Assembly (NCBI RefSeq): GCF_900176165.1
Contig: NZ_FWWU01000009.1
Span: 2,791,001 to 2,855,000, forward strand
DNA from: Deinococcus hopiensis KR-140
GTDB taxonomy: Bacteria > Deinococcota > Deinococci > Deinococcales > Deinococcaceae
Direction: 5' to 3'
Length of the DNA stretch: 64,000 bases
Position 1 is the stretch's first letter. Every line of letters begins with the position of its first letter. Positions 47,857 through 61,042 of this stretch are shown piece after piece. The notes under the pieces were generated by a model that did no database searches, was not told the origin of the DNA, and saw nothing but the letters and a program-made list of their open reading frames with translations. A program made the translations under genes and the position numbers.

Positions 47857-48841
47857 AACCTCCAACCTCCCTTTCGCAGAAAAGGGGTTTACTCTTCTCG
47901 AGATTCTTGTAGCTACATCAATAGGCGCTATGGTCCTTGGTTTGGCTTTCACATACTATATAAATATTTCAAAACTTTCTTCAAATGATTCCTCAAGAGT
48001 GGCTGCAAGTCAAAATGCCCAAGGGGCAATAGATATGCTGTCTAACGATCTAAGACAAGCTGGGGAAAACTTAGACTTTGGTCTTGGAATATCTGGAGTT
48101 GAAATAGATAATGCATTGCAACAAATAATAGTCAGAAGCAACATATCTATTGCCAGTCGAACTCTCATTCCGAGATTACCGCTATGCAGCGTAAGCGGCA
48201 ACACTATACAGGTCAATGGTCCCCCACCCACATCTACAGTATCTACGGCCGCCTGCACCTACAGCGATGGCGATTCCAACAATGACGATGACAACGTTCA
48301 GCGGTGGCGAAGCTATTTTGATTCGAAGAGTAATCAGCCTCAGGCTGCCATACTCTACAGACCAGCATCTTCTACCCTACCTTCAGCCGTAGCAAAGGCT
48401 GTGGTCTTATCTGTAAACCCTAGACTGACAACCACAACTTCCGCAGGAAGCTTTTATAGAACGTCCATAACCTTAAACTCAATTGTCTCATCAGATTTCT
48501 CCGCAGCCAACAATAGTCAAATTATTCTTGTTGATGAGCGAAGATACAAAAAATTGGGTGATACGCTTATACTTGCACTGGGTGGACAAACGGACTCTCA
48601 GGCACAGGTTGTTGCATTTAACGTACAGACGCTCAATGCCTCGGCTGATTTATTAAATCCCACCGCCAACGTTACGTCCATCGGTCTCAACGGTCCATGG
48701 TCAAGAATAAAGAATATCAACATCACATTGGGCTCTAAATCTCCAAACTCTACTATTCTAGGGTCAGCCCAAAAATCATACACAGCAAGCATTTATCCGC
48801 GTAACGTTGCCTCTAGTCCCACCAACCTTACTACGCCCTGA
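47807..48841 (+). CDS. Prepilin-like protein, PilA3/PilW position
   Basis: A 344-residue PilW-like protein. The leader is long (residues 1-26, ending FAEKG) and is followed by FTLLEILVATSIGAMVLGLAFTYYI, then QNAQGAIDMLSNDLRQAGENL, the typical PilW/GspJ second segment. The rest is Ser/Thr/Asn-rich. ATG at 47807 has GAGG 6 bp upstream and lies 50 bp inside the preceding gene. Confidence 0.82.
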   Translation: MEANSYRRQKPSLLPCRTSNLPFAEKGFTLLEILVATSIGAMVLGLAFTYYINISKLSSNDSSRVAASQNAQGAIDMLSNDLRQAGENLDFGLGISGVEIDNALQQIIVRSNISIASRTLIPRLPLCSVSGNTIQVNGPPPTSTVSTAACTYSDGDSNNDDDNVQRWRSYFDSKSNQPQAAILYRPASSTLPSAVAKAVVLSVNPRLTTTTSAGSFYRTSITLNSIVSSDFSAANNSQIILVDERRYKKLGDTLILALGGQTDSQAQVVAFNVQTLNASADLLNPTANVTSIGLNGPWSRIKNINITLGSKSPNSTILGSAQKSYTASIYPRNVASSPTNLTTP

Positions 48842-48850
48842 GGAGATCTT

Positions 48851-51025
48851 GTGAGTCACAAAGACAAAGGCTATATATTGGTCACCGTCGTTACTTTGAT
48901 AGCCCTTCTACTCGTATCACTTGCCATCTATACAACGTTCTCAATTTCTAATTCTAGGACTTCTACCAACAGCAACAATGCCAGTGCTGGATTTTATGCA
49001 TCGGAGGGCGGTCTTAATGCAAGAGCCGCGAAAACAAGAAGGATTTTTGAGAATCAACAGACACCTTCAGGTACATCCCCAAGCCTCGACAGTCCCTGTG
49101 TAGGATCGACAAATCAGGGGGCTGGAGACTTCAGTTGTCAGACTTCCGTCATTAATGGTCGTCAAGTAAAGACATTTATCTCAGTAGGAACTTCAAGTCC
49201 GGGACGTATTCCACCAGGAGACAATTTTGAGAATTTGACAGCTATCGAAACGCCCTACACAGTGTACAGTCAGTCCTATAACTCCAAGGGGAACCCAGAG
49301 GCAATTACCAACCTCATCTTCAGAAGCAGGCTTGTTCCCCTATTTCAATTTGCCGTCTTTTTTGATAAAGATCTTGAATTTTCAAACACTGCTCCTTTAA
49401 ATCTATATGGACCGGTACACACCAATGGCAACCTATTCCTGGATTCTAATCTGGCACTACATGGACAAACTTCCTCTGGAGGCGCCATTTATGACGGCTG
49501 GAAGAGCCTTGATTATTGTAAGTCAGGAACAACTATCGATGATGCTGGAGGCAATGCTAATAATATTAGCTGTGGGGGTGCTAGGTCAGTCCTACTCAAT
49601 GCCGTCACATCCGGTAGTAGCCAGCTGTATGGAGGCAGACTAAAAGCCACGACGCCTGTTCAGGTACCTACAATTGGACAACTGCAGCCAAATGGAGATG
49701 CACTCTATTGGCAGAAGGCAGACGCAAGAGTGGTTCTTAAGAAAAGTGGCACCACCTGGTACCCTATTTTTGTGGCCGCAAACGGCTCCGCACTCCTCAA
49801 TCCCGTTCTGGCAGGCGGCGTTTGCAACACTGCAGTCTCTTTCTCAACAGGTTTCCGGGACAATCGAGAAGGCTCCAACTGGGACTCTCCAGCATATTCT
49901 CCCAGTTCTTCTTATGGCAGTTCAGTTGTACCTACTCCCAGTGCACGCTCTAACAAGGTTCTTCTGGATTTAGATATTCCGAATTTATTTGCCTGCATAC
50001 AGCTACAAAAAACAGTACTGGGAATCGATGATGGCTTGGCGAATAACAGCGACAACGGTCTTGTAATCTACGCTACTGTTGACGACAGCCCAGGAGCAGG
50101 CATTCTGACAAATGCGATTAATGGTGCCCTGACCCCCGCCACTTCAACTTCCATTTCACAATCCAATCCTCCTGTACCAAATAACTATGGCATTCGATTG
50201 AAAAATGGAGGTACTCTCAGATCTTCTAATCCTCTAGATCCGATTCCAATGGGCATTACATTTGTCACGGATCAGGCAGCGTTTGTCCAAGGTAATTACA
50301 ACACACCGACAACAAGAACTGCTGGATGGCGTCCCTCTGCTATTCTCGCAGACTCTATGAACATCCTTTCGAGCAGCTGGTCACAGCCAGGTACGTGCCG
50401 ACTTGGAAGCTCGCTGTATATGAGTCAAGCAAATGTTACCGGCAAACAAAACTTTGATGACCCAGAGGCATCAAACTCTAGTACAATTTCATCATTTACT
50501 TTTACTTCTGGTCAAACCTGGAATGCTTACAGTAGCGCAGGTACTACAGGCTCAGCTCAGCAGCTGCAGGGGTCAATTTCTGCAGGCCAACTGTCTACCA
50601 CTCCAGATCTTAAATCTCAATACCCGCTATTTTGCCGCCTTGTCACCTCAGCAACTACTATTCAGACAGCAATGTTGGCTGGAACAGCCTCAACAGGTGA
50701 TGAAAAAGCAGTGTATAACGATGCCAACATGACTATTAGCGGGGGAGTACATAACATGATGCGGTTCCATGAAGAGTGGGGTTCAAACGGAGACAATCCC
50801 TCTGGCTCACAACAGTTCGTTTACAGAGGTTCGTTGGTAAGCCTAGCGAAACCACAGCACTCTTCGGGAACTTTCTATCTAAACAAGTACAGATTCTATA
50901 ACCCGCCCAGCCGCAACTGGAGCTTCGAGACCAACTTCCAAAATGCTGGCGACCTCCCGCCTCTCACTCCAAGATTTGTCACCATCAAGCAGGAAAACTT
51001 CACTCGCTCTTTTGAGCAGCAATAG
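48851..51025 (+). CDS. ComZ/PilX-like large minor pilin
   Basis: A 724-residue protein. Its N-terminus (KGYILVTVVTLIALLLVSLAIYTTFSISNSRTS) is a PilX-type pilin helix without the Glu5. The body is a long Ser/Thr/Asn/Gly-rich beta domain, with a GPVHTNGNLFLDSNL motif found in pilus-associated DUF4900-type proteins. Its place after three prepilins matches comZ in Thermus, where pilA1-pilA2-pilA3-comZ is needed for natural transformation; it is longer than Thermus ComZ. GTG start has AGGAGA upstream. Confidence 0.75.
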   Translation: MSHKDKGYILVTVVTLIALLLVSLAIYTTFSISNSRTSTNSNNASAGFYASEGGLNARAAKTRRIFENQQTPSGTSPSLDSPCVGSTNQGAGDFSCQTSVINGRQVKTFISVGTSSPGRIPPGDNFENLTAIETPYTVYSQSYNSKGNPEAITNLIFRSRLVPLFQFAVFFDKDLEFSNTAPLNLYGPVHTNGNLFLDSNLALHGQTSSGGAIYDGWKSLDYCKSGTTIDDAGGNANNISCGGARSVLLNAVTSGSSQLYGGRLKATTPVQVPTIGQLQPNGDALYWQKADARVVLKKSGTTWYPIFVAANGSALLNPVLAGGVCNTAVSFSTGFRDNREGSNWDSPAYSPSSSYGSSVVPTPSARSNKVLLDLDIPNLFACIQLQKTVLGIDDGLANNSDNGLVIYATVDDSPGAGILTNAINGALTPATSTSISQSNPPVPNNYGIRLKNGGTLRSSNPLDPIPMGITFVTDQAAFVQGNYNTPTTRTAGWRPSAILADSMNILSSSWSQPGTCRLGSSLYMSQANVTGKQNFDDPEASNSSTISSFTFTSGQTWNAYSSAGTTGSAQQLQGSISAGQLSTTPDLKSQYPLFCRLVTSATTIQTAMLAGTASTGDEKAVYNDANMTISGGVHNMMRFHEEWGSNGDNPSGSQQFVYRGSLVSLAKPQHSSGTFYLNKYRFYNPPSRNWSFETNFQNAGDLPPLTPRFVTIKQENFTRSFEQQ

Positions 51026-51119
51026 ATAACAAACAGCGGTAGGATTTATACAACCATTCCAATATTTTATTATAAACATTATTAATACTAGGCAACTTCA
51101 TTTAAAGTATTATGTCCGC

Positions 51120-52814
<1,695 letters not shown>

Positions 52815-52846
52815 GAACGCCGGCGGCATTCCGCACTTCTCCCTAC

Positions 52847-53854
<1,008 letters not shown>

Positions 53855-53912
53855 GGAGGGGAAGCCGTCAGCCGGAAGCGGTCAGCCGGCAGGCGGAGGA
53901 ACGCCCCGGCCT

Positions 53913-54614
53913 TCACCGGTGGACGTCCAGCTCGACCTTGAAGTTACCCCGTCGCGTCTCGTTGACCACCCGCTTAAAGTCGATGCGGCCCAGGCCGTCG
54001 GCGCTGAGGGAGTCGCCCTCACGGATCTCGGAGCTGGCACGGGCGGCCTGACCGTTGAGGCGCACCTTGCCGCCGTCGATGCCCTGCTGAAAGTACGCCC
54101 GGCTTACACCGAAGCCCTTGGCTCCCACCACGTCCACGCGCATGGAGGGCACAACGACCTCGCGGGTCTTGGAGCCCCGGCCCGCGCTTTCCCCAACTTC
54201 CTCGACCTCCACCTCGCGCCCGCCGAGTTCGGTCAGCGCTTCAAGGGTGCCCACGGCCTTGCCGGTGGCTGCGATCAGGAAAGCCCCGCTGCGCTCCTCA
54301 CGCACGTCGCCGAGCTGGTCTTCGGGCAGGTTCAGGCGGCGCAGCTGCACCGCGAAGTCCTGCACGTCCCAGGGAGGACCGCCCGCGCCCGGGGTTACCC
54401 GCAGCACCGTCACGCCGCTGTCTACCTCGGGGATATGCGCCGGGTGGAGGGTCAGCACCACCCGGCGGGCATCGGGAAAGCCGCCCGCGATGACGTGACG
54501 GATGTCGTCGCCCGCCAGCAATCGGCGGTCCAGATCGTCGCCCGCAAGAAAGGCGCTCCGCACCACGCGGCCGCCGCGTGCCTGCGCCACCATGGTTTTC
54601 AGCGTCTGCGTCAT
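53913..54614 (-). CDS. S4-domain RNA-binding protein (YlmH-like)
   Basis: A 233-residue protein with the YlmH layout: an N-terminal region (LAGDDLDRRLLAGDDIRHVIAGGFPDARRVVLTLHP) and a C-terminal S4 RNA-binding domain (VVVPSMRVDVVGAKGFGVSRAYFQQGIDGGKVRLNGQAARASSEIREGDSLSADG). YlmH proteins bind ribosome-associated RNA. The start at 54614 is supported by TATCCT 6 bp upstream. It is 58 bp beyond the zapE start on the same strand. Confidence 0.85.
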   Translation of the reverse strand: MTQTLKTMVAQARGGRVVRSAFLAGDDLDRRLLAGDDIRHVIAGGFPDARRVVLTLHPAHIPEVDSGVTVLRVTPGAGGPPWDVQDFAVQLRRLNLPEDQLGDVREERSGAFLIAATGKAVGTLEALTELGGREVEVEEVGESAGRGSKTREVVVPSMRVDVVGAKGFGVSRAYFQQGIDGGKVRLNGQAARASSEIREGDSLSADGLGRIDFKRVVNETRRGNFKVELDVHR

Positions 54615-54620
54615 GCGGGC

Positions 54621-54706
54621 AGGATAGCGTTCCAGAACCGGAGGGGCCTCCACAACCGGCCAGACCGTCCGCGCCTCTCCCCCTGGGTGAACGGACCCTC
54701 TACACT
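54621..54706. promoter_or_regulatory. Divergent leaderless-type promoters of the S4 gene and the 54714 gene
   Basis: TATCCT (minus, 54621-54626) is 6 bp before the S4 gene ATG at 54614; TACACT (plus, 54701-54706) is 7 bp before the ATG at 54714. Confidence 0.65.
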
Positions 54707-54713
54707 GGGCCCC

Positions 54714-55169
54714 ATGCATGTCGCTGACCCGTTCGGGGTGCCCGGAGCACCGCTGCAGACGCTGCACGCCGTTCTGACGTACCTCGAAGGCCAGCCGGAC
54801 AGCCGGGCGGCGGGCGCGGCCGAGGGGCACGGACGGATCATCCTGATCACCGACCGGCAGGAGGAACGCCCCGACCGGCGCTACGCCGCCCTGCTGACCC
54901 TGGGAGGCGAGGCGCTGATTACAGCCCCCGCCTTTGGCCCAGCCTTCGGGGAGGCGGGCGGACTGGCCCTCAAGGAACTGGTGGACTGGGCGCAGGGCCG
55001 GGGCTGGGGGGTGCGCGAAACGGTACTGAATGCCTCCGACTTCACCCGCGTGCTGGCCGAACCCAGCGAGGGCGAGGTGCGCCACCTCATCGCGGCGAGC
55101 AATCCCAGCGATCCGGCGATCTACACCACCCTGCCCAAACCGGGCAAACGCGACGACTGGGCCGAATAG
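54714..55169 (+). CDS. Hypothetical protein, divergent from the S4 gene
   Basis: A 151-residue protein that I do not recognise. It starts MHVADPFGVPGAPLQTLHAVLTYLEGQPDSR, has a possible small alpha/beta domain (GRIILITDRQEERPDRRYAALLTLGGEALITAPAFG, AGGLALKELVDWAQGRGWGVRETVLNASDFTRVL), and ends in a hydrophilic tail. TACACT is exactly 7 bp before the ATG, so this start is well supported. The pair of divergent leaderless promoters leaves 99 bp between genes. Confidence 0.65.
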   Translation: MHVADPFGVPGAPLQTLHAVLTYLEGQPDSRAAGAAEGHGRIILITDRQEERPDRRYAALLTLGGEALITAPAFGPAFGEAGGLALKELVDWAQGRGWGVRETVLNASDFTRVLAEPSEGEVRHLIAASNPSDPAIYTTLPKPGKRDDWAE

Positions 55170-55259
55170 GACCGGGGTGAGCCGGGAAAGCGGTTTGACG
55201 GTCAGCCGATCTGACCCTTAAGCGTGCCCTTGCGGAGGGCACGGCGTTACACTGCCCCC

Positions 55260-55972
<713 letters not shown>

Positions 55973-55976
<4 letters not shown>

Positions 55977-56869
55977 CGCTGCAAATCGAGACGGTGAGCA
56001 GCGAACACCTCACGCTGGAGATCGTGCCTGAGGTGGGCGCGAGCATCCTGAACCTGCGTTCACGCTCTGGACGGCCGGTGCTGCGGCGCGTTGATCTGAA
56101 AAACGTGAAGGCGAGCAGCCAGTGCGCCAGCTTCACGCTGCTGCCCTTTTCCAACCGTATCGCGGGGGCACGTTTCCCCTTTCGGGGGGAGCAGGTGCAG
56201 CTGCGCCCGACGACGCCGGATGGCCTGACCCAGCACGGCGACGTGCGCAACCGGTCCTGGCGGGTCACGCACGTGTCGGAAAAGCACCTGCTCTGCGACT
56301 TTGACAGCCGTGACTTTGGCGACGTGAACTGGCCCTGGGCCTTCACGGGCCGGGTGGAGTACATCCTGCACGGGCCGCATCTGGATACCAGCGTCACGCT
56401 GACCAACGTCGATACCCGCGAGATGCCAGCTGGGCTGGGCCTGCACCCCTACTTTACCCGCGAGCAAGACGGGCAGGACGCCCGCCTCTCCTTCCACGCG
56501 CCCCTCACCTATGACACCGACGCGCGGCACCTGCCCACAGGTGGGGCACGTCCCCTTCAGCCGGAAGAGGATTACGAACGGGCCACCGGGGTGGGTGGAC
56601 GGAACATCGACCAGACCTACGCCGCGTGGGACGGGGTGGCGCGGCTGGACTGGGGAGAAAGGGCGCTCGTGCTGACCGCCGACGCGGTCTACTCGCACCT
56701 CGTCGTTTTTACGGCTCCCGACGGCAGCCTGGCCCTGGAACCCGTGACCCACGCCACCGACGCCTTTAACCTCACGGCGCGCGGCATCGGCGGCACCGAT
56801 ATGCGCACCCTCGCGCCCGGCCAGAGCCTGGCGGGCACGGCCCGCATCACCTTGGAAGGGGAATGGTAG
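55973..56869 (+). CDS. Aldose 1-epimerase (mutarotase)
   Basis: A 298-residue galactose mutarotase-like protein. Catalytic and substrate residues are seen in LTQHGDVRNRSW (His), GLGLHPYFT (His), and the terminal acid in ALEPVTHATDAFN. Its role is to interconvert alpha and beta sugars. It overlaps rlmB (ATGA), an unusual pairing that looks like co-transcription rather than shared function. Confidence 0.9.
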
Positions 56870-56878
56870 CGAGGAGCG

Positions 56879-57097
56879 TTACGCCGCCAGCAGCGCGAGC
56901 AGGGTCCCAAAATGGTCCCGCAGTTCGAAACCCGGGCGGTCCCGTTCTCGCAGCCAGTGGAGCGCCAGCACCAGATCGTCCGTCTCGTGGACGGTCTCGG
57001 GACCCTGCGGACCGGTCCAGACCAGGCGGTAGGCGCGGGACGGCGTGGGTGGGGTCCAGCGCTCCGCGCCGTCTTCGCGAACGAAAGCGCGTGACAT
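56879..57097 (-). CDS. Small hypothetical protein
   Basis: A 72-residue protein beginning MSRAFVREDGAERWTPPTPSRAYRLVW, with a C-terminal helix (DDLVLALHWLRERD). The composition is protein-like with little arginine bias, but no family is recognised. ATG at 57097 is chosen because homology-like regularity begins there. It lies between the mutarotase and the protease on the opposite strand. Confidence 0.5.
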   Translation of the reverse strand: MSRAFVREDGAERWTPPTPSRAYRLVWTGPQGPETVHETDDLVLALHWLRERDRPGFELRDHFGTLLALLAA

Positions 57098-57196
57098 GCC
57101 CCCAGCTTGCCCGCCTGCGGTGAGGCCCGGCTGGGGAGAGACCCAGGTCACCTTGAGAAGGGGCGGGGGCACATCGGGGAGACGTCCGGGTAAACG

Positions 57197-58276
<1,080 letters not shown>

Positions 58277-58283
58277 GGCCCAG

Positions 58284-58339
58284 AGTGTAGAGCGGTCCGG
58301 GCAGACACAGCGTGCCCGAAGGTACGGAGACGTTACCCT
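58284..58339. promoter_or_regulatory. Divergent leaderless-type promoters of the HtrA and EVE genes
   Basis: TACACT (minus strand, 58284-58289) is 7 bp before the protease GTG at 58276, and TACCCT (plus strand, 58334-58339) is 7 bp before the EVE ATG at 58347. The two start codons are 70 bp apart and neither has a Shine-Dalgarno. Confidence 0.65.
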
Positions 58340-58346
58340 CTTGCCC

Positions 58347-58847
58347 ATGTCCTTTCCCCCGCCCCAGTTGTGGCTCCTCAAATCCGAGCCTGACGTGTTC
58401 GGCTACCCGGACCTCGCCCGGCTGGGGCGCGAGCGCTGGAACGGGGTCCGCAACTACCAGGCCCGCAATTTCTTGCGGGAGATGCGGGTGGGGGACCTCG
58501 GGCTCTTCTACCACTCGAACGCCAAACCGGCGGGCGTGGCGGGCGTGTTGCGGGTGGTGCGGGAGGCGTACCCGGACGACCTGCAGTTCGATCCGGCGAG
58601 CGAGTACCACGACCTGCGCAGCGCAGCTGAGAATCCCCGCTGGAGCATGGTGGATGTGGAAGCGGTCCTCGCCTTTCCCACCATACTGACCCTGGACGCC
58701 CTCCGCGCGCTGCCCGAGTGGGCGAACTCACCCCTGACCCGTCGGGGCACGCGCCTGAGCGTGATGCCCCTCACGCCCGAGCAGTTTTGCTCGGCCCTGG
58801 CAGCGGTGGGCCTGCGGTTGGAGGACCTCGTTGCAAATCACCTTTGA
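58347..58847 (+). CDS. EVE-domain protein
   Basis: A 166-residue EVE (PUA-like) protein: WLLKSEPDVFGYPDLARLGRERWNGVRNYQARNFLREMRVGDLGLFYHSN, GVAGVLRVVREAYPD, and WSMVDVEAV. The family binds modified bases or RNA and often occurs with defence genes, but no defence genes are visible here. TACCCT is 7 bp before the ATG, divergent from the protease promoter with 70 bp between start codons. Confidence 0.92.
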   Translation: MSFPPPQLWLLKSEPDVFGYPDLARLGRERWNGVRNYQARNFLREMRVGDLGLFYHSNAKPAGVAGVLRVVREAYPDDLQFDPASEYHDLRSAAENPRWSMVDVEAVLAFPTILTLDALRALPEWANSPLTRRGTRLSVMPLTPEQFCSALAAVGLRLEDLVANHL

Positions 58848-59100
58848 GCTCCTCACGCCCCGGGCACCTGCCGCTGCTCCAGACCTGGCTTCAGGCTCCC
58901 ACGTCCGCACCTTCTGTGACGGCGGCAAGCGGAGGGTGGAGGCGGTACGGGCGCATGACTTTCGTCCACGCTTCGCCCCGGACGGCTTCCTCCTTCTGGG
59001 TGGACGGGCGGCCTGTGGGTGATGTCCTGCGGGCACAAGTGGCGCCGGAGCCTCCCTGTGTCGGCTGGCGGGATGCGGAGCGTGGAGCTGCTGACTGGGA
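58831..59100 (+). pseudogene. GNAT (AAC(6')-like) acetyltransferase pseudogene
   Basis: From a TTG at 58831 (inside the end of the EVE gene) the translation begins MQITFELLTPRA, continues in another frame as RPGHLPLLQTWLQAP, returns as SHVRTFCDGGKRRVEAVRAHDFRP, and shifts again to FWVDGRPVGDVLRAQV. Together these give the N-terminal half of an aminoglycoside 6'-acetyltransferase-like GNAT protein. Several small indels have broken it and the C-terminus is missing, with repeat copy D beyond. Confidence 0.7.
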
Positions 59101-59125
59101 AAGTGGAGGGACGGAGCGGGGCCTC

Positions 59126-59246
59126 ATACGGTTTCCGGATCATCCGCTTCGCTTCGGTGGTTCCATACCTCCCCGTCACCGTTTTTCCTGCCTGCTGCGC
59201 TCGGGTTGGCCCGCGATTTCATCACTGATGAACCGGAATCCTTATC
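59126..59246 (+). repeat. Dispersed MITE-like repeat, copy D
   Basis: A 121-bp copy in plus orientation, beginning ATACGGTTTCCGGATCATCCG-like and ending AACCGGAATCCTTAT. The 3' hairpin zone has a short palindrome CATCACTGATG. It lies directly after the acetyltransferase pseudogene. Confidence 0.75.
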
Positions 59247-59400
59247 CCTCCCCAGGTGGTCCCTGCCTTTCTGGATCAGTTGCGGGCCTCTGCCTGGGCT
59301 GAACGCCGGGGAAGGCGAGGTGTTGCCCGTGGCGCCGGACCTCCAGGAAGCTTAAAGCCCGTGTCACGAAGCTGTCAGACGCCATTTGCCACACTGACGT

Positions 59401-59508
59401 ATGGAACTTCTGCTCGCCGCGCTGGCCATCGTCCTCTCGCTGCTGCTGGCCACGCGTCAGGAGCGTCCCGCCTACCAACCCGTTCGCGTGCGTTCGCGTC
59501 ACCGCTAA
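59401..59508 (+). CDS. Putative 35-residue membrane protein
   Basis: A short frame from ATG 59401: MELLLAALAIVLSLLLATRQ followed by a basic tail and TAA. One membrane helix and a positively charged C-terminus are predicted. CACACT lies 5 bp before the ATG. It could be a genuine small protein or chance; the helix and the promoter-like box favour the former. Confidence 0.45.
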   Translation: MELLLAALAIVLSLLLATRQERPAYQPVRVRSRHR

Positions 59509-59638
59509 GCCCCCCTTCCCCTGCCCCTCCACTTCGGATGGACCGAGTGCCTCCCTCTTCCGTCCGTTCCCCCATGGCGTCCGCCTGCTCCTGTCTCCGG
59601 GGCAGGCGGTCAACTGTGGGTGGGTAGACTGTGGGCCG

Positions 59639-60358
59639 ATGACCGCCAATGCTTCCGCTCCCCTGACCCTCTTTCCCCTGAGCGACGGCCTGGGCAGCGT
59701 CTCGCTCGTGCAGCACGTGGGGGACGACAAGATGATCACGAACGCCGCCAGGGTAAGTTTCGGCGGTGACAACCTCGCGCCCCTCAGTGCCCGAGACGAG
59801 AAACTGATCCGCTACTTGCTGCGGCATGGGCACGGCAGCCCCTTCGAGCACAACCTGATCACGTTCAAGGTGGTGTGCCCCATTTTCGTGGACCGGCAGG
59901 TGGTGCGCCACAGGGTGGGCGTGTCAAAAAACGAAATTTCCGGCCGGTACGTCGAGCTGGAGGAACGCAACTTCACTCCGCCCACCTTTCGCAAACAGGC
60001 CCCCTCCAACCGGCAGGCCAGCGTAGAGGACGACGGCACGCTCGATCAGGAAGGGGCCGCGCGGGTCTGGGAGGAGGCGTGGCGCGGCGCGTTCGGGGCC
60101 TATGGGCGTCTGCTGGCCCTGGGCGTGACGCGCGAGCAGGCGCGCGGTGTGCTGCCCCTGAGCCTGTATACCGAGTCGTATTACACCTTCAATGTGCGCT
60201 CGCTGCTGCACTTCCTGGAACTGCGTGACCACGAGGGGGCGCAGTGGGAAACCCGGCTTTTCGCGCGCGCGATGGGAGAGCTCGCCGAACCGCTGTTTCC
60301 CGTCACTTTTCGGGAGTGGAGGGCGCTGCATACCGGCGAGGCACCCCAGGGCGCTTGA
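59639..60358 (+). CDS. thyX: Flavin-dependent thymidylate synthase ThyX
   Basis: A 239-residue ThyX. The signature RHRVGVSKNEISGRY (residues 90-104, RHRxxSxxxxSxRY) lies in the FAD/dUMP site. GHGSPFEHNLITFKV and LYTESYYTFNVRSLLHFLELRDHEGAQWETR are also typical. It makes dTMP from dUMP with methylenetetrahydrofolate and FADH2. TAGACT is 8 bp before the ATG. Confidence 0.96.
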   Translation: MTANASAPLTLFPLSDGLGSVSLVQHVGDDKMITNAARVSFGGDNLAPLSARDEKLIRYLLRHGHGSPFEHNLITFKVVCPIFVDRQVVRHRVGVSKNEISGRYVELEERNFTPPTFRKQAPSNRQASVEDDGTLDQEGAARVWEEAWRGAFGAYGRLLALGVTREQARGVLPLSLYTESYYTFNVRSLLHFLELRDHEGAQWETRLFARAMGELAEPLFPVTFREWRALHTGEAPQGA

Positions 60359-60409
60359 ACGCTGTTCAGAACGAACGGAAAAAGTCGGCCTCACGCCTAC
60401 ACTGCACCT

Positions 60410-61042
60410 GTGTCCGTCACTTGGATGAACCGCCCGCACACCCTGGGATCGCGCCTGGCGACGCTGGCCCTGCGTCTGACGGGCTGGAAACCGGTGCTCG
60501 CCCCCCCACCCGGGCCGAAGTTCGTGGCCGCCGTCGCCCCGCACACCAGCAACGCGGACTTCTGGCCGGGGATCGCCTGGCGCTGGGCGACGCGCGCGCC
60601 CGTGCACTGGGTAGCGAAACGCGAGCTGTTCCGCCCTCCGCTGGGCCCCCTGCTGCGCGCCTGGGGCGGGCTGCCGGTGGACCGGGCGCGGGTGGGCGGC
60701 AACTTCGTGGACGCGGTGGTCGCCGTCATTCAGCGTGAGCGGGAAATCGTGCTCGCCGTCGCGCCGGAAGGCACCCGGGCGCGGGGCGAACACTGGAAGA
60801 CGGGCTTTTACCACATGGCGGTGGACGCGGGCGTGCCCATCGGCGTCACGGTCTTCGACTGGAAACGCAAGCAGGTGGGCGTCATCGGTTACGTGGAGCC
60901 CTCGGGCGACATTGAGGCCGACTTTGCGCGTATCCGTGAACTGCTTCAGGATGTTCGCGGCCACACCCCCGCCAACGAGACACCCGCTTGGCCCCGCCCG
61001 GCGGGAGAACCTACGGCAGGCCGCCTTCCTCCCCGTCGGTGA
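60410..61042 (+). CDS. PlsC-like acyltransferase
   Basis: A 210-residue lysophosphatidate acyltransferase-family protein. The HX4D motif reads PHTSNADFWPG, then KRELFRPPLGPLLRAWGGLPVDR and the PEGTRA motif. It is shorter than PlsC and has no clear membrane helix. GTG start with TACACT 6 bp upstream. Its last 32 bp overlap the convergent nrdR gene. Confidence 0.87.
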   Translation: MSVTWMNRPHTLGSRLATLALRLTGWKPVLAPPPGPKFVAAVAPHTSNADFWPGIAWRWATRAPVHWVAKRELFRPPLGPLLRAWGGLPVDRARVGGNFVDAVVAVIQREREIVLAVAPEGTRARGEHWKTGFYHMAVDAGVPIGVTVFDWKRKQVGVIGYVEPSGDIEADFARIRELLQDVRGHTPANETPAWPRPAGEPTAGRLPPRR

